NCBI GenBank assembly: GCA_004524445.1
Contig: SDNP01000005.1
Location: 37,522-101,521 of the forward strand
Reading direction: 5' to 3'
DNA from: Candidatus Thorarchaeota archaeon
GTDB taxonomy: Archaea > Asgardarchaeota > Thorarchaeia > Thorarchaeales > Thorarchaeaceae
DNA: 64,000 nucleotides
Under the pieces are notes generated by a model, which made no database searches, was not told the origin of the DNA, and saw only the letters and a program-made list of their open reading frames with translations. The first letter of the stretch is position 1. Each line of letters begins with the position of its first letter. Below, piece by piece: positions 35,224-43,963 of the stretch. The position numbers and the translations under genes were made by a program.

Positions 35224-35802
35224 GCTTTTTCCTCCCTATTAGTTACCTTCTCTACAAGCTGCATGAATTTAAGGTTTGCAGGGGTTAGCTCATTTCAAAT
35301 CGTTCTTAGTCCATAAATGCAACTTGCTCGCTTTATTCTGGCTGCTATTGGAGAAACCACTCTCTCGGTACAAAATATTATGATGAATCATCCAAATGAC
35401 AGTGCCAAATTTGCTTCGTTAGAATAGATTTAATAAGAAGAGACCAGAAGCAAATATTGTGGTCTGCGACCGATGGGGCCTAGTTTTCGTAACATGCCCT
35501 CATTACATAACTCCCCCCTCCTACCACGACTCCATTCGTCGCCGGCCACACCTTTCGGGGAGGTTTTTACGAAGGGTCTTTCACTAATCAATCCAATGTT
35601 TACTTCTCATTCCTCTCTCCTCTCCTATTCCTAACTGTGATAAGATATGAACACATGCATTAGGATGCGAATGAATAACATAGAGTAGCTCTTTGTAAAC
35701 CAGAGTTTCCAGAAATGGAAAAACGCCCCGAATCTTCTAGGGCGAGAATTCCTCTTCCAGTTCATCCACTGGCCAAGACTGGGAGCTCCTGAGGTTATAA
35801 TA
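35224..35802. other. Gene-poor region, 579 nt, holding structured element copy A
   Basis: No intact gene. It contains a TATA-like GATTTAATAAG near 35428-35438, a 6-bp hairpin AGACCA (35441-35446) with TGGTCT (35460-35465), and the conserved structured element at 35528-35578. The remainder is low-complexity pyrimidine-rich sequence before the broken secreted-protein gene at 35803. Confidence 0.4.
35528..35578 (+). ncRNA. Structured repeat element, copy A (candidate small RNA)
   Basis: An 18-nt block GACTCCATTCGTCGCCGG, then Y and CACAC, is shared with copy B at 37327 in the same orientation, followed in both by TTACG and an AAGG-TCT end. GACTC (35528-35532) pairs with GGGTC (35574-35578) and TTCGT (35535-35539) with ACGAA (35569-35573), leaving a CA bulge. 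An inner ACCT (35550-35553) pairs with AGGT (35561-35564). The T-G pair in the outer stem works only as a U-G pair on plus-strand RNA. The family is not recognised. Confidence 0.5.
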
Positions 35803-36051
35803 TTGGATAAGATTACACGAAAAGTGATTACCGCTTTGGTGTGTATTGCATTACTCGTATGAGGTCTAGCGAACTTCTCCACAGTCCATACTCCACACGG
35901 AGCCGTAGACTGCTATGGAACGTTCTATATCATGGGTAACAACCCAGCCACATGCACGGGTTCGGTTTCTATTTTTGACTCAGCTGGCGTGCTGATAGAC
36001 CCCAATTCCGTGACACATGCTTCGAGTCTTATCCTCCGCCTGCAAAGATAG
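35803..36051 (+). pseudogene. Broken secreted-protein gene (premature TGA)
   Basis: TTG at 35803 has GAGGT 7 nt upstream and opens a signal-peptide-like sequence (LDKITRKVITALVCIALLV). It is then stopped by TGA at 35860-35862. The same frame stays open for another 62 codons (GLANFSTVHTPHGAVDCYG, then a GSVSIFDSAGVLIDPNSV segment) and ends at 36049 inside the 3' end of the opposed MoaD-like gene. This looks like the 5' part of an exported beta-rich protein that lost its remainder. The parent family is unknown. Confidence 0.55.
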
Positions 36052-36319
36052 GTAGAATGTCAATCTGGTCGCCGTCACCGACGAGTGTGTCCAAGCCCTG
36101 CATCTGAAGAATAGGCACATCATTGACACTAACAACAACCTCGCCGTTCATCTCTCCTTTCTCCGGGTCGTAGATGTATGATTTGAAGATCTGATCGTGT
36201 TTGTCTACTAGGTGGGCAAATAGGTCCCTAATCTTGGCTCCGCTAGAAAGCTCCACTGAGTCATTTGTAGTTTGAAACTTCGAAGCGAGGATCCCGAAGT
36301 AGTTGACAATAATGCTCAA
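36029..36319 (-). CDS. Ubiquitin-like MoaD/ThiS/SAMP-family protein
   Basis: A 96-residue beta-grasp protein: IIVNYFGILASKF at the N terminus, a central VVVSVNDVPI, and a C-terminal DGDQIDILPIFAGGG. The terminal glycines are the site adenylated by E1-like enzymes. In archaea such proteins are sulfur carriers for molybdopterin, thiamine or tRNA thiolation, or protein modifiers (SAMP). A TTG at 36319 with AGGTGA 4 nt upstream is preferred to a TTG six codons earlier. It is divergent from the E1-like gene at 36441, about 120 nt away, a natural substrate-enzyme pair. Confidence 0.85.
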   Translation of the reverse strand: MSIIVNYFGILASKFQTTNDSVELSSGAKIRDLFAHLVDKHDQIFKSYIYDPEKGEMNGEVVVSVNDVPILQMQGLDTLVGDGDQIDILPIFAGGG

Positions 36320-36440
36320 TAGATCACCTGTGTACAATCTAGAGGGCTATGAACCGTTTTTTAACATTTTGACTGTGGCCAGGTTCCTTGGACAATTCCT
36401 ATATTGAACTGCAACACAATGAGTTGTAGGTAGAGATAAC

Positions 36441-37184
36441 ATGAACACGTCGCTTTCGGACTCTGAACTCACAAGATATGACCGTCAGATGATGATTCCG
36501 GACTGGGGAAAAGATGGACAAAAGAAGCTCAAAGAGGCGACAGTGCTGGTTGCTGGAACCGGAGGTCTTGGATGTCCTGTATCACTCTATTTGGCTGCAG
36601 CGGGTGTCGGGCGGCTTGTCCTAGTGGATAAGGATAAGTTTGAGCTTAGCAATCTGAATCGTCAGATTCTCGGCTGGCAGGAGAATATTGGTCAAGCCAA
36701 GGCTGAAGCAGTTGCCAAGAAACTGGTTGCTCTGAATCCGAACGTAAAGATTGATGCCCATGCGACCACAATCAGGGAAGACAACGTTGCTGAGCTTCTC
36801 AACGGTGCCAATGTAGTGGTCGACGCGATGGACAACTGGACGACTCGATTCCTATTGAACCAAGAATGCGTCAACCAAGACAAGCCTCTTGTCCATGCAG
36901 GAATCTATGGACTGAACGGCCAAGTCACAACAATAATTCCTCGGAAAGGACCATGTCTTCGATGTATTCTACCTGACACCCCAAGGGAGATTTCCACATT
37001 TCCAGTCATCGGGGCAACTCCGGGTCTATTCGCTATGCTGCAAGTCATGGAGGTCCTGAAACTGATAGTTGGATTCGGAGAAACACTGGTGGGTCGGTTG
37101 TTGCTCTTTGATGGTGAGCGTATGGACTATGCTTCAACATCTGTGCAACGCAGGAACAACTGTCCTGTCTGTTCGGATATTTAG
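36441..37184 (+). CDS. E1-like ThiF/MoeB/UbaA adenylyltransferase
   Basis: A 247-residue E1-like enzyme expected to adenylate the C terminus of the neighbouring ubiquitin-like protein. Gly39-Gly44 in AGTGGLGCP is the nucleotide loop, followed by Asp63 in LVDKDKFELSNLNRQ (Arg74) and DAMDNW near 128-133. The zinc cysteines are CLRC (172-175) and CPVC (241-244). At the position where UbaA and other MoeB-type enzymes carry the thioester cysteine, this protein reads REISTFPVIG with no Cys, so it may only adenylate. A TATA-like CCTATATTG lies near 36398 and GGTAGAG just before the ATG. Confidence 0.9.
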   Translation: MNTSLSDSELTRYDRQMMIPDWGKDGQKKLKEATVLVAGTGGLGCPVSLYLAAAGVGRLVLVDKDKFELSNLNRQILGWQENIGQAKAEAVAKKLVALNPNVKIDAHATTIREDNVAELLNGANVVVDAMDNWTTRFLLNQECVNQDKPLVHAGIYGLNGQVTTIIPRKGPCLRCILPDTPREISTFPVIGATPGLFAMLQVMEVLKLIVGFGETLVGRLLLFDGERMDYASTSVQRRNNCPVCSDI

Positions 37185-37326
37185 TAGCGACTTAGTCGGC
37201 GGAGGGTCCCGACTTGGTTCTGGACTGTCGAAATTCAATCCATATTTGTTCGTCATGACCATCAGATAGGTTAAGTAGGAGTCGAGGGTCTGAGGCGTTC
37301 TTTCAATGGTCGAATTGCAGACCCAA

Positions 37327-37381
37327 GACTCCATTCGTCGCCGGTCACACATTCTAACACGAGATGCTTACGTGAAGGTCT
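37327..37381 (+). ncRNA. Structured repeat element, copy B (candidate small RNA)
   Basis: Second copy of the element at 35528, same orientation, sharing GACTCCATTCGTCGCCGG then YCACAC (one mismatch in 24). Pairing is kept with altered details: GACT (37327-37330) with GGTC (37377-37380), CGT (37336-37338) with ACG (37370-37372), TT with AA around a TG bulge, and an inner CATT with GATG. A 6-bp hairpin GGGTCT (37286-37291) with AGACCC (37319-37324) precedes it, as a similar hairpin precedes copy A. Confidence 0.5.
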
Positions 37382-37438
37382 ATGTTCTTCTCCTGAAATC
37401 TTACTTCTCAAATACCGCGAGGCACTTGGGCTTGTGTT

Positions 37439-40400
37439 TTACGATCCGGGTCGTTTCCGCATAGCGACTATAATGACAGCAATGACCACAACACCGGAAA
37501 CACCCGCAATCATAAGGGTCATCGGAGAGAGCCCTTCAGGAGGTGGAATAGTGGTTGTTGTCGTAGTAGTGCTGGTAGTTGTAGACGTACCTGTCGTCGT
37601 GCTGGAGGATTCAGCGTTGACTGTTACAATGACTGTGTCAGATGCTTTGTTGCCGGCCACATCTTCCACAGAGATTGTATAATTGTATACTCCCTCACCT
37701 AGACCATCTACGGAGATTGATATGGGAAGAGAGGCATTATCCCAGCTACCGGACCGAGCCGTTTCGCCATCAAGCAATATGATATAGCTCAACGGATGAT
37801 GGTCAAATGGGGTCCACTCGATTTCATGGCCAGTTTCTCCTTCCGTGTATTCAACGTCAGATGGGCTGTCGATTGTAGGCGACGTGCCATCCACGACAGT
37901 TACCCATACAGTGCTGGCCGCAGAGTTGGAACCAATATCTGTAACAACTATGGTATAATTGTGCACCCCTAGCCCAAGATTATCAACTGAAACCGTGATA
38001 GTTTCTGAACTGGAATTCCACAACCCAGAATGCACTAGGCTTCCATTCCTATAGATACTGTAGCTATCTGGATGATCGTCAGCTGGTGACCATATAATCG
38101 AATGACCTGTGGAGAACTCAATGTATTGGATGCTAGCGGGTAGATCAACAATGGGGACTTCAGCGTCAACAACGGTCACAATTACAGTATCTGCATTCCA
38201 AAGCCCTGCATCATCATAGACCACACATGTGTAATTATATTCACCGAATGCCAAACTATCTAGCGATATATTCACGAACTCAGATGTCGAGTTCCATAGT
38301 CCCGAGTATTGAGAAGCTCCATCAAGGAGAACTTCATAGCTGCTCGGTCGAGCATCGTCTGGACTCCATGCTATCCATTGACCGACTTCGCCTTCATCGA
38401 ATGAAACATCAGCAGGTGAGTCAATCGTAGGAGTTGTAGTGTCTACAACTGTGATGGAGATGGTATCAGACGCATAGTTACCTGCCACATCGTACACAGT
38501 GGCATTGATTGTATGCACTCCAAGATTGAGGACATTTAGATTCAATACGGAACTATAGGGTGCTGTATCGTCCGTATGGAAGAGACTCTGTCCAACGCGG
38601 AATTCTACATAATCGATTCCCGAACCGCTTTCATCATCAACGGTCGTTTCAATAATTGCCATCCCTTCCATTTCTGTGGCATCTGCTGGCGAATTTATGG
38701 TCACTGTGGGGCCAATATCATCACCAATTGTATAGTAATACCAGATACCTCCATTGTCGTCCAAGACACTCATACCTCCATTGTCTATGGCAGTTACTTG
38801 GAACAGAATAGTGGTCATATAGGAGTAGGAAGGAATTACTGCTTGATAGAAACTGCCCATGTCACTTGCGGGAGTAGTTGTCCATTCAGTTCCGTTATAA
38901 TAGTCAACAAAGACCTCACCCATGCCAGTTCGATCATCATGGGCATAGACATCAACTTCCACATCATCATAGTACATTGGTGAAGTTGGTGAGAACGCGA
39001 TGCTATCGATGACTGGGGAAGCACCATCGACAAAATGCATCTCATCAAAGAGGATAGAAGTACGATTACCCGAGTCACTACCAATTCGTAGATATATTTC
39101 AGTGATACTTACGCCATGAGAGAAACCAAAAGCCTCCTCGAAGTCAGCTGTTAGGTTCACATTGAGTTGATTCCAAGATCCTGTTGTATTGAATCGATCT
39201 ACGATAATATCGTGCGCAGTGCTTGCATTGGTGATACTAAATGTAGAACCTGCAGCTAGAATATAGTCCAATCCATATGTATCGAAATGTATTCGAATAT
39301 ATGCAAACGAACCACCAGACCCAATCTCATCAAGCCGCCATGAGAAATTGGTCAAGTCGGAGGGATGCAATGGAACACCAACTTCGCGATAGACGCCAAC
39401 AAAAACCGGGCCTTCTGCGGTCAGGTTGCATGCATGATCTCCTACCAGCGCGTCATTGGTTCTTTGGATTTCTGTAATGTCACCATTGTAATCGTCCCAT
39501 CCAGCGAACGGCGTGCGTGAGTCCATATACCAGTCTTCCTCAAACCCAGGATCACCGAGTGGATAGGTTATGATTTGAAAATCATCTACTAGAAGAAAGA
39601 CTGAGGCACCATCAGCACTGTTTGAGAGAAAGAATCTGAGTTCGTACAATGACACATTCGAGTATCCCACAGAATTCAGATAATCATTCATGTCAATACG
39701 CGTATGTTGCCAAAGATCCTTGTTGCCAAAGCCGGGCATCTCGAAATAATTCGCATTTGTTGTATTAGTGCCTGTCAATATGTCAGACATCGAACCGAAC
39801 TGAATATAGAGATAAAACAAGCCGGTAGCATTCCTAAAGGTTAGACCTAATTCAGCATACTGCATGCTAGGGATGGAGGGCGTATCATTATATTTCCAAT
39901 CCAACTCGAGATACATCATGTCTGGTGATGATGCAAAATAGCCGCCAGGGAAGTCGAAGTTCTTCATTACATTAACAGAACCCGTACCAGATTGATATTC
40001 TGGCACACTCATATTCATTGAATAAGTTTCATGAGTGCTATCAGTACTCTGCTCCAAATATGCCTTTGAACTCCTAGTGGCCCACCAGGGAGATTGGGAG
40101 CCAGTTTCGAAGTTGCCATTACCAATCCATGCAGCGTATGAACCATTTGTCAGCACAACATTATCGAACGCGGCTCGAACAATTCCAACAATTCCTGCAT
40201 TAGAGTAGATGCGAAGTCTTACATATTGTACATATTGAGTGGCTGAGAGATCTCCCTCACCCCAGACGGCAATATAATCTGATGTGATGTTTCTGTCAAA
40301 TGAATTCCACTGATCTATTGTATCGTTCATGTAGAAGTAGGCTTCACGAGTACCATTTGAAGAGGCAGTGTTTCCTGAAAGGACATAGAATAAGTTGCGA

Positions 40401-40903
40401 TACTTGCTTCCCCCATCCCAGGTATTTACTTCAACGAAAACTTTTCCACCCTCATTGATTACTGGATTATCGATAGTGTTCCAATCAAGGGTCAAGGACA
40501 TGCCTGGCTCAATCAGTGGAGATGGAGAGGTTGGTACACTCTGGATTACTTGGTGGAAAGCAGCATCTTCTGTAGAGGATTCTGCCTCCATCAACAGGCC
40601 ATAATTGCCTGTAACTCCTACCCCAGAATAATCAAACTCTGCCGACCCGTATTCTGATACCATAACTCCATCGTAAGAGGCAGGTCGTGTCCCATCCCAG
40701 TCCTCGAAGCTCGGGTTCTTGTTGACATTCACCTTCAATGGCTCAAGCTGCTCGTCTGCGGCAAGGCGGTTCAATGCCACAGGGGCACGGGCATCCATAG
40801 CATCTGCAGAGAAAGACTCTGTTGTCTTTTCAGTAGGTGCTGCGATTACCGATGTTAGCATTAGAATTACAAATAGGCATAAGATGGCGTGCTTATGTTT
40901 CAA
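37439..40903 (-). CDS. Giant cell-surface protein with Ig-like repeats and C-terminal anchor
   Basis: A 1154-residue exported protein. A signal peptide (residues about 5-21) leads to concanavalin/laminin-G-like beta-sandwich regions in the first 620 residues, then several Ig-like repeats of about 90 residues (SPADVSFDEGEVGQWIAW, SPSDVEYTEGETGHEIEW types, each ending in a TVxVTVVD strand). A Ser/Thr stalk with a run of Thr follows, then a membrane segment (LMIAGVSGVVVIAVIIVAM) and RKRPGS. Many NxT/S sequons suggest glycosylation. The Ig-like repeats resemble those in the proteins at 48769 and 52558. It likely forms part of the envelope or an adhesin. Confidence 0.85.
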   Translation of the reverse strand: MKHKHAILCLFVILMLTSVIAAPTEKTTESFSADAMDARAPVALNRLAADEQLEPLKVNVNKNPSFEDWDGTRPASYDGVMVSEYGSAEFDYSGVGVTGNYGLLMEAESSTEDAAFHQVIQSVPTSPSPLIEPGMSLTLDWNTIDNPVINEGGKVFVEVNTWDGGSKYRNLFYVLSGNTASSNGTREAYFYMNDTIDQWNSFDRNITSDYIAVWGEGDLSATQYVQYVRLRIYSNAGIVGIVRAAFDNVVLTNGSYAAWIGNGNFETGSQSPWWATRSSKAYLEQSTDSTHETYSMNMSVPEYQSGTGSVNVMKNFDFPGGYFASSPDMMYLELDWKYNDTPSIPSMQYAELGLTFRNATGLFYLYIQFGSMSDILTGTNTTNANYFEMPGFGNKDLWQHTRIDMNDYLNSVGYSNVSLYELRFFLSNSADGASVFLLVDDFQIITYPLGDPGFEEDWYMDSRTPFAGWDDYNGDITEIQRTNDALVGDHACNLTAEGPVFVGVYREVGVPLHPSDLTNFSWRLDEIGSGGSFAYIRIHFDTYGLDYILAAGSTFSITNASTAHDIIVDRFNTTGSWNQLNVNLTADFEEAFGFSHGVSITEIYLRIGSDSGNRTSILFDEMHFVDGASPVIDSIAFSPTSPMYYDDVEVDVYAHDDRTGMGEVFVDYYNGTEWTTTPASDMGSFYQAVIPSYSYMTTILFQVTAIDNGGMSVLDDNGGIWYYYTIGDDIGPTVTINSPADATEMEGMAIIETTVDDESGSGIDYVEFRVGQSLFHTDDTAPYSSVLNLNVLNLGVHTINATVYDVAGNYASDTISITVVDTTTPTIDSPADVSFDEGEVGQWIAWSPDDARPSSYEVLLDGASQYSGLWNSTSEFVNISLDSLAFGEYNYTCVVYDDAGLWNADTVIVTVVDAEVPIVDLPASIQYIEFSTGHSIIWSPADDHPDSYSIYRNGSLVHSGLWNSSSETITVSVDNLGLGVHNYTIVVTDIGSNSAASTVWVTVVDGTSPTIDSPSDVEYTEGETGHEIEWTPFDHHPLSYIILLDGETARSGSWDNASLPISISVDGLGEGVYNYTISVEDVAGNKASDTVIVTVNAESSSTTTGTSTTTSTTTTTTTIPPPEGLSPMTLMIAGVSGVVVIAVIIVAMRKRPGS

Positions 40904-41211
40904 ATCTCCGATACTCTCCTTTCTCTAGGTAGATTGACGCCTTTACATATAGAACCCCTTCATATTTGTTTCCTTTTTCCTATATTTCAGACAATCTTTC
41001 CACTCGTCCGCGAGATTCCGCCTTGCGAAACTCTCTTCACAGCATACCTATCTAACGGCCTTTAGGTAGCTGCAACTATCTATAGGACGCCGTAAACCTG
41101 CTTTTGATGATCTCTCAAATGTCTACGTTTCTGATCTACTGGGCGGTGATAGCCTCAATATACAAACCAAATATGGTATTGAGTGAATTGTTGACCGATT
41201 TGTGAGAGAGA
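40904..41211. other. Intergenic region, 308 nt, with one hairpin
   Basis: Upstream of the giant surface gene (minus strand). An A/T-rich TATA-like stretch on the minus strand lies near 40943-40952. An 8-bp hairpin CTATCTAA (41048-41055) with TTAGGTAG (41062-41069, one G-T pair) sits about 140 nt beyond the NifX-like stop. No gene is visible. Confidence 0.3.
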
Positions 41212-41814
41212 TTACTTCTCCAGCTTGTCAAGTCTTCGTTGAATCTTCTCGAGTTGCTCTTGTATCTTTGACATCTGGTTCTTCAAGGTCTCAAAATCGC
41301 TTCGGGTCGCAACATCAGTTGGCGGGGTTACCTGTTGCGGTGGATATGCACCTGTCGGAATCTGTCGTCTAAGACCCATACCGCGGCCTCCACCCCGGCC
41401 TCCTCCTCTTCCACGTCCCATTCCATAGCCCATTCCAGTTCCAGCGCCCGCACCATACGTTGATCCACTGCCAGTAGAACTTGGAGTTGATATCTTAGTT
41501 TCACCACCCTTGAACTGCTCCAAAGCCTGCTTCACAGTGCCAGACACACCTAATGCCGTGTCAAGGCCTGCTGCTGCGAGTGCGCGAGTTGCATTAGGAC
41601 CAAGGCTCCCTGTAAGAACTGTTTTTGCACCAGTTTGAGCTACAAGTTGAGCAGCCTGAATACCTGCGCCTCCAGAAAGATGTGCCGCCGTGTTCTGGAC
41701 TGCCTCTGCACTCATTGTATCTGTGTCCACAATGAGAAAATAGGGACATCTCCCAAAGCGGGGATCAACCTGTGAATTCATGTCGGGACCGGTGCTTGAT
41801 ACTGCTACTTTCAA
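41212..41814 (-). CDS. NifX/NifB-fold (dinitrogenase cofactor-type) protein with Gly/Met-rich linker
   Basis: Residues about 1-105 form the NifX/NifB-like ribonuclease-H-fold domain (KVAVSSTGPDMNSQVDPRFGRCPYF, TGSLGPNA). Standalone archaeal members are usually linked to Fe-S or metal cluster handling, and no nitrogenase is implied. A linker of Gly, Met, Arg and Thr (GMGYGMGRGRGGGRGGGRG) follows, then a C-terminal coiled coil (KNQMSKIQEQLEKIQRRLDKLEK). The start is TTG at 41814 with GGAGA about 8 nt upstream. It sits alone between the surface gene and the zinc-ribbon membrane protein. Confidence 0.85.
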   Translation of the reverse strand: MKVAVSSTGPDMNSQVDPRFGRCPYFLIVDTDTMSAEAVQNTAAHLSGGAGIQAAQLVAQTGAKTVLTGSLGPNATRALAAAGLDTALGVSGTVKQALEQFKGGETKISTPSSTGSGSTYGAGAGTGMGYGMGRGRGGGRGGGRGMGLRRQIPTGAYPPQQVTPPTDVATRSDFETLKNQMSKIQEQLEKIQRRLDKLEK

Positions 41815-41981
41815 TTGCTATGTTCTCCTTTGTAGATAATAATAGTCGAACGTTAATTATAGAATAATGCACAAAAATAAGAGTTGTGTTATGAAGAAAG
41901 GGAAAATGCGTTTGCAATAGAGGCTTTCATTCTACCGTTTGTTTTGCTTCCATTTTCGAGGCAGTAATTAGTATGAAATTG

Positions 41982-42641
41982 TTAGGTCTTCTGGACATAC
42001 CAAGGATCTAAGAGGGAAGCCCCGCAATGTCTACAATAGGCTAGACCCAAATCGGATACATCCTCCTCTCGGTAAGGATATGGTAGGTGACAAAATGGAC
42101 ATTCGTCCAGTCCAGATGACTTGCTACTGATTGCACCGGTAGATCTGCTAGATTTTCCAGAGTACGAGCTTTGAGCTATAGCAGGCTCGGAAAATACGTT
42201 CGCTACGCCCTTTGCAACAACACCATCAAAGACTACGAATACAAACAAAACCGGCAAAAGCAATGTCACTGCAAAAGGCGTTATGGAAATCAAGAGTGCG
42301 GTTGCAAACTCAATGGAAATATGAAGTATGTACAAGGCAATTGTCAGCAAAAATCCATGGAGAATGAGATACGTCCATTCATCCCTCACATTTCTATGCC
42401 AAATATGCTCCATCAGACCTGAGTTCAAGAATCCAATTCCATAAAATAGAATCAAAAATGCACCGATTAGGCCCAATATGACCCCTAGAAAGAGCATAAT
42501 ACCTGAAACTACAATCCAGACAAATGCTAGCACAAAGGAGAGGATGAACAATAAAATGCCATGTAGAAAATACCTGGGCATGTTCTCAAGGATTAAACTC
42601 CTCTTCCATTGCCGTTTTTCGTCCCCTACATCATCCATCAT
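41982..42641 (-). CDS. Membrane protein with C-terminal zinc ribbon, paralog of 43964
   Basis: A 219-residue protein with an N-terminal hydrophilic tail, about four membrane segments (RYFLHGILLFILSFVLAFVWIVV and following) and a C-terminal zinc ribbon (ECPFCHLPYPYREED, then AYCRHCGASLLDPWY). It aligns over its length with the gene at 43964 (YYLHGFLW, FYAMGYLN, ECPYC, CRHCGS). The frame extends 29 codons upstream, but GGGGAT 7 nt before the ATG at 42641 marks the start. Function is unknown. The two paralogs bracket a TPP-dependent decarboxylase pair. Confidence 0.7.
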   Translation of the reverse strand: MMDDVGDEKRQWKRSLILENMPRYFLHGILLFILSFVLAFVWIVVSGIMLFLGVILGLIGAFLILFYGIGFLNSGLMEHIWHRNVRDEWTYLILHGFLLTIALYILHISIEFATALLISITPFAVTLLLPVLFVFVVFDGVVAKGVANVFSEPAIAQSSYSGKSSRSTGAISSKSSGLDECPFCHLPYPYREEDVSDLGLAYCRHCGASLLDPWYVQKT

Positions 42642-42783
42642 AATCAGAATCCCCGAGATACTCAGAGAAATCTGCAATTCGTGAATTACTTGCACACCAA
42701 TGCATAAGAATCTCACTACCTTCTGCAATTGCCACTAAATCGCTACTAAGACACATTTGTAGACGTCATATGTCTAACATTTG

Positions 42784-43347
42784 CTACATTGTCGAGTTCA
42801 ATTGGAGAGCAGTTATCTCTTCAGGATGCAATGGAATATTGCTAAGTGATGGGGGTCTGGAATCTACAAGTGCAGGAAGAATGCACAAATCGCTTTTGCT
42901 CAGCAAATTCCGTAATTTTCGTCTGGCTGATTCCATCGAGTCATTTCTTAGAATCGGCTCAATATATGCAATCCCAAGGCCCTTGAGTAGATTCGTATAG
43001 TCAAGAACTCCCGACGAAGTCCGTTGATGCCCCGTTGTCGCATATTCGTTATTGTCGAGAACTAGAATTTTTAGATTCTTTGGCCGCATAAAAGATGTAG
43101 TCACCAGTGAGCTGAATCCCATCAAGAGATTACCATCACCAAGAATAACAAGGACCTGTTTTTCAGGACGGGATAACGCAACGCCCATTCCAACGGGAAT
43201 TGGTAGTCCCATACTACCTCGTAAGTAAATCTGCGGGCGTGGCAAATAGTGATAGACCTGTCGACTGATATTTCCGTTGCTGCTGATGATTATCTCGTTT
43301 TTAGTCAGGACGTCTTGAAGCTCCTGGATTAACTCAAAACCATACAT
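42784..43347 (-). CDS. comE: Sulfopyruvate/phosphonopyruvate decarboxylase-like, TPP-binding (beta) subunit
   Basis: A 187-residue TPP-binding half of a two-subunit 2-oxoacid decarboxylase. ILGDGNLLMGF with the downstream LDNNEYATTGHQ forms the GDG...NN diphosphate/Mg motif, and GSMGLPIPVGMGVAL precedes it. In methanogens ComD/ComE decarboxylates sulfopyruvate for coenzyme M, and single-chain relatives act on phosphonopyruvate. With no comA, comB, comC or phosphonate gene adjacent, the substrate is open. The start lies 2 nt after the stop of the alpha gene, so the pair is an operon. Confidence 0.8.
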   Translation of the reverse strand: MYGFELIQELQDVLTKNEIIISSNGNISRQVYHYLPRPQIYLRGSMGLPIPVGMGVALSRPEKQVLVILGDGNLLMGFSSLVTTSFMRPKNLKILVLDNNEYATTGHQRTSSGVLDYTNLLKGLGIAYIEPILRNDSMESARRKLRNLLSKSDLCILPALVDSRPPSLSNIPLHPEEITALQLNSTM

Positions 43348-43349
43348 GA

Positions 43350-43844
43350 TTATCCAAGCACCCCCTCCCTGACCAGAAGTGCAACGGGTTTCGATTTTTT
43401 TTCCATTTTCATAATCGCATCTTCCAGAGTCTGTCGCCAGTTATGGCTTTCAAAATTCCAGAACGGAACACGATAGGATTCCAATGAGTCTTCTGTTATC
43501 TCTCCCATCAATGAATGCTCAGGAAAATCCCTATCAGGTTCGAGGCCTCTGTAACTAATTACTATCAGCATTGGCAACGCATAGAGCTGAGCAAGCGAAG
43601 TCAGTGCGTCACCGATAGTAGCATAACCCGAATTCTGCATTAGAACAAAAGCTCTCTTGCCACCTAGTGCAATCCCGGATGCGATACCTACCGCCTCATC
43701 TTCGCGCGTAGCTGGAACATATGATATGGAATCAAGCATTTGGAGTTTTTCAATCATCTCCTCGAAATAGGAACAAGGCACTCCAGAAGCAAAAGAGAAA
43801 TCATTCTTCTCTAGAAATGTGAGGAAGTCAGTAGAAGCTATCAT
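43350..43844 (-). CDS. comD: Sulfopyruvate/phosphonopyruvate decarboxylase-like, alpha subunit
   Basis: A 164-residue Pyr-domain partner of the downstream TPP-binding subunit. SGVPCSYFEEMIE, VPATREDEAVGIASGIALGG with the cofactor-activating Glu, and VLMQNSGYATIGDALTSL are the family strands. The GLEPDRDFPEHSLMG segment matches the active-site region of ComD-type proteins. The first frame codon is TTG at 43847, with the ATG at 43844 taken as start. A TTTAAA box on the minus strand about 28 nt upstream suggests a very short leader. Confidence 0.8.
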   Translation of the reverse strand: MIASTDFLTFLEKNDFSFASGVPCSYFEEMIEKLQMLDSISYVPATREDEAVGIASGIALGGKRAFVLMQNSGYATIGDALTSLAQLYALPMLIVISYRGLEPDRDFPEHSLMGEITEDSLESYRVPFWNFESHNWRQTLEDAIMKMEKKSKPVALLVREGVLG

Positions 43845-43963
43845 CAACTTCTCATCAGTCCAGCTTTCTTTAAAGATGATGGTTTTATCTTCAGGTGTTT
43901 GATACGATAAATCTGATGAGTGCTTCAGAGATGCATCTGCTCAATGAAGAACACAGAATATTT

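Noticed and set aside
35860..35862. TGA as selenocysteine in the secreted-protein frame
   Set aside because: It falls in the signal peptide before a small residue-rich cleavage region, with no matching redox motif. Sec there would have no role.
40978..41030. A third copy of the 35528/37327 element
   Set aside because: CCACTCGTCCGCG...GCGAAACTCTCTTCAC looks vaguely similar, but there is no contiguous identity and the outer helix does not form.
41212..41814. Nitrogenase-related function for the NifX/NifB-fold protein
   Set aside because: The domain occurs widely in anaerobes without nitrogenase, and no nif gene is near.
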